Assembly: GCA_045046905.1 (NCBI GenBank) | Contig: JASFYU010000026.1 | Span: forward strand, 1-9,369 | DNA from: JASFYU01 sp045046905 | GTDB taxonomy: Bacteria > Bacteroidota > Bacteroidia > Flavobacteriales > Flavobacteriaceae | Length of the DNA: 9,369 nt | Reading direction: 5' to 3' | Shown: positions 1 through 7,602 of the stretch, one piece after another | Position numbering within the stretch: the first letter of the stretch is position 1 | Layout: each line of letters starts with the position of its first letter | Translations under genes and position numbers: made by a program | Notes under the pieces: generated by a model | The model's database searches: none | Told to the model about the DNA's origin: nothing | The model's input: the letters and a program-made list of their open reading frames with translations, nothing else

Positions 1-1407
1 AATAACTCAAACCGTTTGCTTCGCCTTATCAACCAATTATTGGATATTAGAAAAACAGAAAAACACAAGTTTATAGTAAAAGCATCAAAAACCAAGCTGT
101 ATACATTTTCGAACAACATCCTCAATGATTTTAGGAGGGAAGCACAAAAGCGCAATATTGATTTTAAACTATCATGCAATGACAAAGACCTATCGATTTA
201 TATCGATAGAAATTTAATGGATAAGGTCTATTTTAATCTTCTTTCCAACGCTTTTAAATTCACTCCCGATAATGGCAAAATACACATCCTGATCAAAGAC
301 CACACAACTAAAGATATGGTCTCTATCTATTTTAAGGATTCTGGTATCGGTATACCTGAAAAAGAAATCAAAAATGTTTTTCAGGTCTTTTTCAAGGGGT
401 CAAACAATAGAAACAATGGATCGGGAGTAGGTTTACATCTGAGTAAAGAACTTGTTGAAATACACAAAGGCACTATTGAAGTACATTCTATTCATGGCGC
501 AGAGTTTATAATATCACTATATAAGGGTAACTCACATTTTAGCAAAAATGAGATTATCGTGGAACAAGACTTGATCAGTAGCGATGTCATCGATCTTGCC
601 GCGGATTATCAAGAAACCGACATCTATTCGGAACAAGAAACAGACCCCAATAAAGAAAAGTATTCCATTTTAATCATCGAGGATAACAAGGATCTTACCC
701 AATTTCTCAAAAGTAAACTTAGGGCCGAATATGAAATATACCTATCCGACGGTAAGGATGCCATCGAAAAAGCCTTTGAAATTATTCCCGATATAATCCT
801 ATGCGACATAAACCTGCCCGAGTTGAACGGATTTGAAATCTGTGAGAGGTTGAAAAAAGATTTAAGGACCTCGCATATACCCACTATTATCCTAACCGCA
901 ATGAGTGATAAAGAATCTTATCTTCGAGGCTTTGAAGCGGGTGCCGATCTATATCTGACCAAACCCTTTAGTTACGCCATTTTAATACAATCGATAAAGT
1001 CATTATTATACAATAGGGAAAGCCTAAGATTTTATTATACAAATAACATACATAAAATAGAAGAATCAGGCACATTCGGAAACCTAGAACAACAATTTAT
1101 AAGCCAATTAAATACCCTTATAACAAAGAATATCGATAAAGACGATTACTCAATAGAAGATTTAGCGGTTGAATTACATATTTCAAGATCACAATTGTAC
1201 AGAAAAGTAAAGGCCATGTTGGGTATAAGTATTAGCGACTATGTAATTCGGTTCAAATTAGAGAACGCCAAATCGATGATAGTGAATACAACGCTGAGCA
1301 TCTCAGAAATAGCATATAAGAACGGCTTTTCTTCGCCAAACTATTTCTCTACGGCTTTTAAAAATAAGTACGGAGAATCACCCCTGACCTATAGAAAATC
1401 TGTTTAG
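1..1407 (+). CDS. Hybrid two-component system sensor kinase/AraC regulator (5'-truncated by window edge)
   Basis: Signal-sensing kinase and transcription factor in one polypeptide, of the kind that controls polysaccharide and sugar loci in Bacteroidota. The reading frame is open from base 1, so the sensor and the phospho-accepting His lie upstream of the window. Counting codon 1 as bases 1-3, the visible part starts in the second dimerisation helix (NRLLRLINQLLD, residues 5-16). The ATPase domain follows, with the N box near residues 74-87, DSGIGIP at 113-119 and GSGVGL from 140. The receiver domain spans about 220-335, with acidic pocket E227/D228, phospho-acceptor D269, T299 and K321. An AraC-type helix-turn-helix occupies about 370-468, with both recognition helices intact. 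The protein is anchored in the inner membrane in known relatives. It ends 313 bases before the catabolic cluster on the same strand, so it probably regulates that cluster (inference). Confidence 0.93.
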   Translation, partial: NNSNRLLRLINQLLDIRKTEKHKFIVKASKTKLYTFSNNILNDFRREAQKRNIDFKLSCNDKDLSIYIDRNLMDKVYFNLLSNAFKFTPDNGKIHILIKDHTTKDMVSIYFKDSGIGIPEKEIKNVFQVFFKGSNNRNNGSGVGLHLSKELVEIHKGTIEVHSIHGAEFIISLYKGNSHFSKNEIIVEQDLISSDVIDLAADYQETDIYSEQETDPNKEKYSILIIEDNKDLTQFLKSKLRAEYEIYLSDGKDAIEKAFEIIPDIILCDINLPELNGFEICERLKKDLRTSHIPTIILTAMSDKESYLRGFEAGADLYLTKPFSYAILIQSIKSLLYNRESLRFYYTNNIHKIEESGTFGNLEQQFISQLNTLITKNIDKDDYSIEDLAVELHISRSQLYRKVKAMLGISISDYVIRFKLENAKSMIVNTTLSISEIAYKNGFSSPNYFSTAFKNKYGESPLTYRKSV

Positions 1408-1452
1408 CCGGCATTTAATTTTACAGACAACTAGAAGTCAATACGCTCATGC

Positions 1453-1485
1453 CAGGCCCAGCTTGCCATCAAACAGGCCGGCCTG
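1453..1485. repeat. GC-rich inverted repeat with a perfect 12-base palindrome
   Basis: CAGGCCGGCCTG at 1474-1485 is a perfect palindrome. A second CAGGCC at 1453-1458 can pair instead with GGCCTG at 1480-1485, giving a larger stem with a 21-base loop. No T-run follows, so a simple intrinsic terminator is unlikely. It could be a protein-binding site, a remnant of a dispersed repeat, or part of a factor-dependent stop after the regulator gene. Confidence 0.45.
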
Positions 1486-1536
1486 ACAGCGAGATAGACC
1501 GATCAACCCACTAGTAGGACAATATATTGCCCGAAT

Positions 1537-1567
1537 TTTGAATATTTATGCGACCTGAGTATACATT
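1537..1567 (+). promoter_or_regulatory. Possible Bacteroidota-type promoter of the catabolic cluster
   Basis: TTTG at 1537-1540 is followed after 19 bases by TATACATT at 1560-1567. This resembles the Bacteroidota -33 TTTG and -7 TAnnTTTG elements, but the -7 element matches only partly. It would give a 5' leader of about 150 bases before the start at 1721. This is a weak pattern match in AT-rich DNA. Confidence 0.2.
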
Positions 1568-1705
1568 CAATATCAAAACCTCATGGGTGTTTTTTATAAA
1601 TTATTCATTATTAATGTCTTACAGATACAAGGCGGCTATTCAACAAAATCATATGAATTTGCTTCACTATTAAAATTAGTAATACACGGTAATAAATACA
1701 TTAGC

Positions 1706-1714
1706 AGGAAAGAG
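1706..1714 (+). promoter_or_regulatory. Ribosome binding site deciding the start at 1721
   Basis: AGGAAAGAG lies six bases before the ATG at 1721. It is one of the few clear purine-rich Shine-Dalgarno sequences in the window. It supports 1721 over the in-frame ATG at 1583, because only the 1721 start places a charged N-terminus directly before the hydrophobic lipoprotein signal. Confidence 0.6.
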
Positions 1715-1720
1715 CATCCT

Positions 1721-3493
1721 ATGAAAAGAGAAAAACAACTTAATTCAAACATCCTTAAGTTAAAACCTCTTTTGTTCTATGTGCTAATAGTTCTTTTTCT
1801 TACCCAATGTAGACAGGGGGAGCATTTGCCGTCAGGCGACCATGATAATGGCGGACTTGTATTGCCCGGTGATTTTGAAGCGCTCGTAGTTATAGATAGC
1901 TTAAAAGGCCGTGCAAGACATCTTAGCGTCAACACCAACGGAGACATCTACGTGAAATTAAGATTCGCTGATTCCATCGGCGGAAATGCGGCATTGCGAG
2001 ATACCAATGGTGACGGGAAAGCCGATATCATTAAAATCTTTGATGATTATATAGATAAAAGCAGCTATGGCACCGAAATGAAGGTACATAACGGCTATCT
2101 TTATTTTAGTTCAGTAACCCGAATTTTTCGACAGAAGCTCACGAATCACTTGGTTCCCGATACCGAAATGGAACTGATTTTAACCGATACCCAACGGCCA
2201 AGACAACACGATACCAAACCTATAGCCTTCGATAATGAAGGCCATTTGTACACCATATTCGGCGCTCCTTCAGATGCCTGCCAAGTAGACGATCGCTCAC
2301 CGCTATCCCCCGGAATGTACCCCTGCCCAATACTTGAAAAAAGGGCTGGTATATGGCGTTTCGACGCCAATAAAAAAGGACAATTTCAAGAAGACGGGAA
2401 AAAATTCGCAACCGGCCTTCGCAGTGTCGTAGGTCTTCAGTGGAACAATGAAGACAATAACTTGTTCGCCGTTCTACACGGAAGAGATTATTTACACAAT
2501 ACCTGGCCTCAACAATTCAGTGTTTGGGAAGGGGCGGTATTGCCCTCAGAGGTGCTTTTAAAATTGGAAGAAGGTGCCAATGCCGGTTGGCCCTATCACT
2601 ACTACGACCAAATAAAGGGAAAATATTTTCTTAATCCGGAATATGGGGGAGATGGAATAAAACAAGGTGATGTCAGTAAATTGGCAGAACCTTCCGTTAG
2701 CTTTCCCGGGCACTTCGCCCCTAATGACCTTTTATTCTATACGGGAGATCAGTTTCCTGAACGCTATAAAAATGGTGCATTCATAGCTTTTCACGGTTCA
2801 ACAAGTAGCGACCCCTATCCACAAACCGGATATTTCATTGGTTTTGTGCCCATGAAAAACGGAGCCCCTTCAGGCCCATGGGAAGTATTTGCCGATGGAT
2901 TTGCCGGGGTCGATACGATTGCCAGTACCAGTGATGCAAAATATCGCCCAATGGGACTTGCAATGGGGCCTGATGGTTCATTATACGTATCAGACTCTAA
3001 AAAAGGGAAGATTTGGAGAATACTATATAAAGGGGATAGAGAAAAATTCGGAAAAGCTCAACTATCAGCAATGGAAAAGAGGAAAATGACCGCACCGAAC
3101 ATCAAAACCCCAGACGAAATAAAGGATATACTTGTGCCAGAGGGCATGGAACATACCGAAGGAAAAGAAATAACCGAAGCGGCCCAACTCTTTAATACCT
3201 TTTGTTCGGTATGCCACCAGAGAAACGGGCTGGGCAATTCCCGATTTCCTCCCTTAAATGGCACCCAGTGGGTATTGGGCGATAAAGCGACTTTGATAAA
3301 CGTTATATTGAACGGTTTACGAGGCGAGATTACAGTGAAAGGAAAATCATATACCAATACAATGCCGAAGTTGAGTATGTTAGAAAACAAGGAAATTGCG
3401 GATATTTTAACCTATATAAGACAAAATTTTGGTAATACCGCAAGTACGGTCACCATTGAAGAGGTCGCAAAAGTAAGAAAGGCCAACGAATAG
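1721..3493 (+). CDS. Lipoprotein PQQ-type sugar dehydrogenase (sorbosone/glucose dehydrogenase fold) fused to cytochrome c
   Basis: Probable periplasmic oxidase of an aldose or related alcohol/aldehyde that passes electrons to its own haem and then to the respiratory chain. Translated from 1721 it has 590 residues. Residues 1-30 form a lipoprotein signal ending at C30 (LTQC). A beta-propeller follows to about residue 455. It carries a calcium-loop-like DTNGDGKAD (94-102), H163 in the position of the catalytic His of soluble glucose dehydrogenase, and R234 in GLRSVVG. C187 and C202 could form a disulfide. A mono-haem cytochrome c domain occupies about 480-585, with CSVCH at 495-499 and the likely axial Met548 in NTMPKL. 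The next gene starts 93 bases on and encodes a lactonase-like protein, which fits oxidation to a lactone. PQQ use is inferred from fold; the substrate cannot be read from sequence. Confidence 0.85.
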   Translation: MKREKQLNSNILKLKPLLFYVLIVLFLTQCRQGEHLPSGDHDNGGLVLPGDFEALVVIDSLKGRARHLSVNTNGDIYVKLRFADSIGGNAALRDTNGDGKADIIKIFDDYIDKSSYGTEMKVHNGYLYFSSVTRIFRQKLTNHLVPDTEMELILTDTQRPRQHDTKPIAFDNEGHLYTIFGAPSDACQVDDRSPLSPGMYPCPILEKRAGIWRFDANKKGQFQEDGKKFATGLRSVVGLQWNNEDNNLFAVLHGRDYLHNTWPQQFSVWEGAVLPSEVLLKLEEGANAGWPYHYYDQIKGKYFLNPEYGGDGIKQGDVSKLAEPSVSFPGHFAPNDLLFYTGDQFPERYKNGAFIAFHGSTSSDPYPQTGYFIGFVPMKNGAPSGPWEVFADGFAGVDTIASTSDAKYRPMGLAMGPDGSLYVSDSKKGKIWRILYKGDREKFGKAQLSAMEKRKMTAPNIKTPDEIKDILVPEGMEHTEGKEITEAAQLFNTFCSVCHQRNGLGNSRFPPLNGTQWVLGDKATLINVILNGLRGEITVKGKSYTNTMPKLSMLENKEIADILTYIRQNFGNTASTVTIEEVAKVRKANE

Positions 3494-3586
3494 TAAAAAA
3501 ACCTCCGAATTAGGATACTTTGTACCTAGATTTCTGTATATCAATATGCAATTCGTATTTTTATTGTTCACATTTATTTTAATACT

Positions 3587-4531
3587 ATGTTTAGACACCA
3601 TTTTTTTCACAAGCCTCTTTTAATAATTCTAAATATGCTTTTTATTATGGTAGGATGTAAAAACAAAACCCCTGAAGATCATCAAGAAAAAGCATCCCCA
3701 AAATTATATCAAAGTACAATTTTCACTAAGCCTGCCGGCTTTCCGGACGGGATTGAAGGCCCTGCCGTAGATGCAGAAGGTACTTTGTACGCCGTTAATT
3801 ATCAAAAAACCGGTACTATTGGGCAAGTCTCAAGTGACGGAGAGGCTTCTTTATTTGTCACCCTCCCTGAAGGGAGCATCGGTAACGGTATACGCTTCAA
3901 TAGCAAGGGAGACATGCTCATTGCAGATTATACAAAACACAACATTCTAAAAGTCGATATGACCACAAAGGAAATAAGTGTTTATGCCCATAATGATACA
4001 ATGAACCAACCCAATGATATTGCCATTTCGGATACCGATATACTTTTTGCCAGTGACCCGGATTGGAAGAATGGCAAGGGGCAGATATGGCGGATTGATA
4101 CCGCCGGAAAATTCACCTTACTAGAAGGCAATATGGGCACCACGAACGGAATAGAGGTAAGCCCTGATAATAAAACATTGTATGTTAATGAATCAGTACA
4201 ACGCAACGTATGGGCCTATGACCTTTCGCCAGAGGGCGATATCAGTAATAAGCGTTTACTTATAAAGTTCGACGATTTTGGTATGGACGGTATGCGCACC
4301 GACAATCAGGGTAATTTATATATTACAAGACACGGCAAGGGAACCGTTGTAAAAGTCTCTCCCCAAGGAAAAATTCTACAAGAAATAACGCTTAGCGGAA
4401 AAACACCATCTAATATCGCCTTCGGTGGAGAAAAAGGGAATATCGCTTTTTTGACCTTACAGGATAATGGCAATATCGAGACCTTTACAGTAGAACATCC
4501 TGGAAGGGCCTTTCAAATGAAAAAACAATAA
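3587..4531 (+). CDS. SMP-30/gluconolactonase-like lipoprotein
   Basis: Six-bladed propeller of the SMP-30/gluconolactonase/LRE-like family, whose members hydrolyse sugar lactones with one divalent metal ion. The 314-residue protein starts with a basic N-terminus and hydrophobic stretch ending at C24 (MVGC), so it is probably a lipoprotein facing the periplasm or cell surface. Likely metal ligands are present with family-like spacing: E57 in GIEGP, N143 in QPNDIA, N187 in TTNGIE and D234 in GMDGM. It follows the sugar dehydrogenase by 93 bases and precedes the amidohydrolase by nine, so it is almost certainly co-transcribed with the latter. The expected role is opening the lactone made by the upstream dehydrogenase (inference from family and order). 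Other members of this fold hydrolyse organophosphates or have no known enzyme activity, so lactonase is likely but unproven. Confidence 0.82.
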   Translation: MFRHHFFHKPLLIILNMLFIMVGCKNKTPEDHQEKASPKLYQSTIFTKPAGFPDGIEGPAVDAEGTLYAVNYQKTGTIGQVSSDGEASLFVTLPEGSIGNGIRFNSKGDMLIADYTKHNILKVDMTTKEISVYAHNDTMNQPNDIAISDTDILFASDPDWKNGKGQIWRIDTAGKFTLLEGNMGTTNGIEVSPDNKTLYVNESVQRNVWAYDLSPEGDISNKRLLIKFDDFGMDGMRTDNQGNLYITRHGKGTVVKVSPQGKILQEITLSGKTPSNIAFGGEKGNIAFLTLQDNGNIETFTVEHPGRAFQMKKQ

Positions 4532-4540
4532 AACACCTCG

Positions 4541-5791
4541 ATGAAGCGCACTAAACAAGATCTATTATTCGTAATTATTCTATCCCTATTCTGTTCGACG
4601 TCGGGCGTGGCGCAGGAATACGACCTACTCATTAAGGGAGGCACCGTGATTGATGCTAAAAATGACAGAAAAAGTATTATGGACCTTGCCATTTTAGACG
4701 GTAAAATCGCCAAGATCGAAACCAATATTCCTAAAAGGCAGGCCAAAATGGTCATAAACGCCAAAGGCCTGTTGGTAAGTCCGGGTCTTATCGATCTTCA
4801 CGGGCATGTTTTTTCGGGTACTGACGAAAACGGAATGTACAGCAATGGAAGGCACAGCGTTTCCCCTGATGGGTTTACACTCAGAAATGGGGTTACTACC
4901 ATTGTGGATGCAGGTAGTTCTGGTTGGCGGAATTTTCACATCTTCAAAAAACAGATCATTGACAATTCTAAAACACGTGTGTTAGCCTTTCTGAATATCG
5001 TTGGTGCCGGAATGAGGGGCGGTGTTTTTGAACAAGACAGTAATGATATGGATTCCAAATTAACCGCAATGACCGTAAAAAGGTATCCCCAATTAATTGT
5101 GGGCGTAAAATTGGCCCATTTCGTAGGACATGAATGGGAACCCACCGATAAGGCCGTTGCCGCAGGCACTCAAGCCAATGTTCCGGTAATGGTAGATTTT
5201 GGGGGAAGCAAGCCAGCGCTTTCTCTTGAAACGCTGTTTATGGAAAAATTAAGACCGGGAGATATCTTCACACATGTTTATGCATCACTTGGCAGTAGGG
5301 GCCGGCTCGTGAACGAACAAGGTAAGGTAGAGCCTTTTGCATTCGCCGCACAAAAAAGGGGGATTGTATTTGATGTAGGGCATGGCGGAGGAAGTTTTGC
5401 ATTCGAACAAGCGATACCTGCCATGAAACAAGGCTTTAAACCAAACTCGATAAGCACCGATCTACACATTGGCAGTATGAACAGAGGCATGAAAGACCTT
5501 CTAAACACCATGTCTAAATTCATCAATATGAACATGTCGCTGAATGACGTTATAGAAAGCGTCACATGGAATCCGGCACAGTATATTAAACGAACCGACC
5601 TAGGTCATTTATCGATAGGGGCAATAGCGGATATTGCCATACTGAAACTAAAAAAAGGAGACTTTGGCTTTGTAGATACCAAAGGCATAAAGATCAAAGG
5701 CAGCCAAAAACTTGAATGCGAATTAACTATAAAAGATGGCAATGTAGTCTATGACCTCAACGGACTGTCAAGTACGGAATGGGGCAAATAG
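4541..5791 (+). CDS. Exported amidohydrolase/deacetylase family metallohydrolase (EF0837/Atu3266-like)
   Basis: TIM-barrel metal-dependent hydrolase of the amidohydrolase superfamily, in the group often labelled dihydroorotase-like or deacetylase. It has 416 residues. Residues 1-24 form a Sec signal peptide, with likely cleavage before Q25. A beta sandwich (26-80) precedes the barrel. Visible metal-site motifs are H87 and H89 in DLHGH, K190 in GVKLAH (the usual carboxylated lysine), H245 in FTHVY, DVGHGG around 278-283 and STDLH with D307. The position that is normally His in the family's MVHIG motif is D219 (VMVDFG). The gene begins nine bases after the SMP-30 stop. In bacteria this family is often encoded beside SelA-like enzymes, as it is here. 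The proposed reaction, removal of an N-acyl group from an amino-sugar acid, is inference; ester or lactam hydrolysis are alternatives. Confidence 0.85.
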   Translation: MKRTKQDLLFVIILSLFCSTSGVAQEYDLLIKGGTVIDAKNDRKSIMDLAILDGKIAKIETNIPKRQAKMVINAKGLLVSPGLIDLHGHVFSGTDENGMYSNGRHSVSPDGFTLRNGVTTIVDAGSSGWRNFHIFKKQIIDNSKTRVLAFLNIVGAGMRGGVFEQDSNDMDSKLTAMTVKRYPQLIVGVKLAHFVGHEWEPTDKAVAAGTQANVPVMVDFGGSKPALSLETLFMEKLRPGDIFTHVYASLGSRGRLVNEQGKVEPFAFAAQKRGIVFDVGHGGGSFAFEQAIPAMKQGFKPNSISTDLHIGSMNRGMKDLLNTMSKFINMNMSLNDVIESVTWNPAQYIKRTDLGHLSIGAIADIAILKLKKGDFGFVDTKGIKIKGSQKLECELTIKDGNVVYDLNGLSSTEWGK

Positions 5792-5885
5792 CCTAAAACC
5801 AAATACATAAAAAAATTACTACCTTCAAACCATCATAACTATTCGGCCTAATTACAATAAATTTAACCCATAAAAAACGATACTA

Positions 5886-7517
5886 ATGAATCGAAGAGAA
5901 ATAATAAAGCAACTGAGTGTTGTTCCTATAGCTGGCAGTTTGTTGGCCAGTGAATCGGTATTTGGTAATTCGCTTGGCAAACCCCAAGCTTTTGTCGCCG
6001 GGCCTTCCTTAGCAGGAAAAAACATCTACGATTCTATTGGGGTCGAGACCATCATTAACTGTCGTGGTACGTTCACCATTCTAGGGGGATCTACCGAACG
6101 CCCAGAAGTATTAGAGGCCATGCACGACGCCACGGGCTACTTTGTACAATATGATGAACTCGCTTATGGCATTGGCCAACGCCTCGCAGATGTGACAAAG
6201 GCCGATTGGGGCATGGTATCGGCCGGTTGTGCTGCAGGTATGAAGCATGTAACCGCAGCCTGCGTAACAGGAGGAAATCCTGAGAAACTCATCAGGATTC
6301 CCAATCTAGAAGGTTTGGAAAAGACCGAGGTCATCATTCCCCGTAGTTCTAGAAACGTCTATGACCATGCCATACGAAACATTGGTGTCGAAATCATAAT
6401 GGTAGACACGCCTGAAGAATTAGAATCGGCCATCAATTCCAAAACCGCGATGATCTATATCATGACCGGCAGGGATAATGAAACCGGAAAGCCGTTATCA
6501 TTAGAGGTGATCAGTAAAATTGCCAAACCCAAGAACATACCCGTACTAGTAGATGCCGCCGCAGAGAATTTAAGCATTCCTTGTGTACATTTAGAAAGAG
6601 GTGCTACGGTAGTCGCATATAGCGGTGGAAAAGCAATCTGCGGTCCACAATGCGCCGGCCTGTTATTAGGTGATAAAGATTTGCTCATGGCTGCATGGCA
6701 AGCGAGTTCTCCACACCATGGCCCCGGTCGAGACAACAAGGTAGGCAAAGAAGAAATGCTCGGCATGTTGGCCGCCGTCGAAGCATGGGAAACAAGGGAC
6801 CATGAGAAAGAGTGGAACACATGGCTTTCATGGCTAGACGAAATAGGCACAAAAGTAACAAAGGTCAAAGGTGTAACTACCGAGGTGAAATTGCCGAAAG
6901 GGCTCGATAACCGTACTCCTAGAATGCAGATAAGCTGGGATCCTAAGAAATTACATATTACTGCCGAGGAAATAGCCGAAGATTTAGCCCGAAATAAACC
7001 AAGAATCGCCATTGGTGTACACAGTAGTGAAAAAATGACTTCATTATCGATTACTCCCAGTCAAATGCGCCCCGGCAATGCTAAAGTAGTCGCTAATAGG
7101 CTCTATGAAATTCTCTCGAAGAAACGAAAGCCCCAGTCAGACAAGATGAAGCCCGCAAGTTTTAATATTACAGGGCATTGGGACCTTGAGGTAGCATTCC
7201 TCACGAGCAAGAGCACACATAAACTCTTTTTAGAGCAAGACGGAAATTGGATCAAAGGCACCCACACCAGTGATTTTTCTACTCAAGAAATCTTTGGTAT
7301 GATCGAAGGTGACGAGGTGAAACTCCGCAGTCATTATCGGGCTCCCGGGGACTCTATAAACTATTGGTTTTCCGCCAAAGCTTCCGAGGACAAGCTTGCC
7401 GTAGGCTCTATTTTTCTAGGAGAATATCTTACCGCCAAATTCACCGCTAAGCGTTCCACCTATAAAAACGAACAAAAGAAAATCGTTATTCCCGGTGGCC
7501 CTCCACTGGCAACATAA
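5886..7517 (+). CDS. Tat-exported SelA-fold PLP-dependent enzyme (DgaE-like ammonia-lyase type) with extra C-terminal domain
   Basis: Fold-type I PLP enzyme related to SelA and to D-glucosaminate-6-phosphate ammonia-lyase (DgaE), which eliminates water and ammonia from 2-amino-2-deoxy sugar acids. It has 543 residues. NRREIIKQ plus a hydrophobic stretch (residues 2-22) looks like a twin-arginine signal. The PLP fold spans about 45-412, with a phosphate-binding SAGCAAG (112-118), D223 in LVDAAAE for the pyridine nitrogen, and the probable Schiff-base lysine K249 in SGGKA. SelA homologues usually end near here. Residues about 424-523 form an additional beta-rich, lipocalin-like segment that begins NITGHWDLEV. 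The gene stands 94 bases after the amidohydrolase and before a RidA gene, which suits a deaminase. It is not expected to make selenocysteyl-tRNA, because it is exported and sits among catabolic genes. Confidence 0.82.
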   Translation: MNRREIIKQLSVVPIAGSLLASESVFGNSLGKPQAFVAGPSLAGKNIYDSIGVETIINCRGTFTILGGSTERPEVLEAMHDATGYFVQYDELAYGIGQRLADVTKADWGMVSAGCAAGMKHVTAACVTGGNPEKLIRIPNLEGLEKTEVIIPRSSRNVYDHAIRNIGVEIIMVDTPEELESAINSKTAMIYIMTGRDNETGKPLSLEVISKIAKPKNIPVLVDAAAENLSIPCVHLERGATVVAYSGGKAICGPQCAGLLLGDKDLLMAAWQASSPHHGPGRDNKVGKEEMLGMLAAVEAWETRDHEKEWNTWLSWLDEIGTKVTKVKGVTTEVKLPKGLDNRTPRMQISWDPKKLHITAEEIAEDLARNKPRIAIGVHSSEKMTSLSITPSQMRPGNAKVVANRLYEILSKKRKPQSDKMKPASFNITGHWDLEVAFLTSKSTHKLFLEQDGNWIKGTHTSDFSTQEIFGMIEGDEVKLRSHYRAPGDSINYWFSAKASEDKLAVGSIFLGEYLTAKFTAKRSTYKNEQKKIVIPGGPPLAT

Positions 7518-7535
7518 GAACTATAAAGAAGTGCC

Positions 7536-7551
7536 GCATTTATAAAAATGC
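7536..7551 (+). other. Small hairpin in the spacer before the RidA-like gene
   Basis: GCATTT (7536-7541) and AAATGC (7546-7551) form a six-pair stem with a four-base loop. No T-run follows, so it is more likely an mRNA-processing or stability element within an operon than a terminator. It could also occur by chance. Confidence 0.25.
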
Positions 7552-7602
7552 AGAATTAAGTCAATATAGTCCTTGAACACGTTTAATTTAAAAATAGAGA
7601 AA

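Larger units (their letters stand above)
1408..1720. other. Non-coding gap with GC-rich patch between regulator and catabolic cluster
   Basis: I see no credible gene here. Bases about 1450-1500 are clearly richer in GC than the AT-rich surroundings and contain the perfect palindrome at 1474-1485. From about 1500 the sequence becomes AT-rich and promoter-like up to the start codon at 1721. An in-frame ATG at 1583 would add 46 residues to the next protein, but these do not look like a signal peptide or a domain. The gap is therefore treated as untranslated upstream region, where operator sites for the neighbouring AraC-type regulator would be expected. Confidence 0.6.

Noticed and set aside
1561..1660. 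Similar ATTCAA-containing stretches near 1565 and 1638 as direct-repeat operator sites for the AraC-type regulator
   Set aside because: The shared bases are few and AT-rich, the spacing is long, and such matches are expected by chance here.
1583..1720. N-terminal extension of the dehydrogenase from the ATG at 1583
   Set aside because: It would place 46 residues before the lipoprotein signal, and the clear AGGAAAGAG site supports the ATG at 1721.
6455..7012. Long open frame of 185 codons on the minus strand
   Set aside because: It lies wholly inside the PLP-enzyme gene, opposite its conserved core including the K249 codon. The translation shows no domain and is typical of an antisense shadow.
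5886..7517. Selenocysteine synthase (SelA) function
   Set aside because: The protein carries an export signal and an extra domain and lies among catabolic enzymes. No tRNA-Sec or selB gene is visible.
7573..7602. TTG start for the RidA-like gene
   Set aside because: The ATG at 7603 has a purine-rich upstream sequence and puts the twin-arginine motif at the expected distance from the N-terminus.
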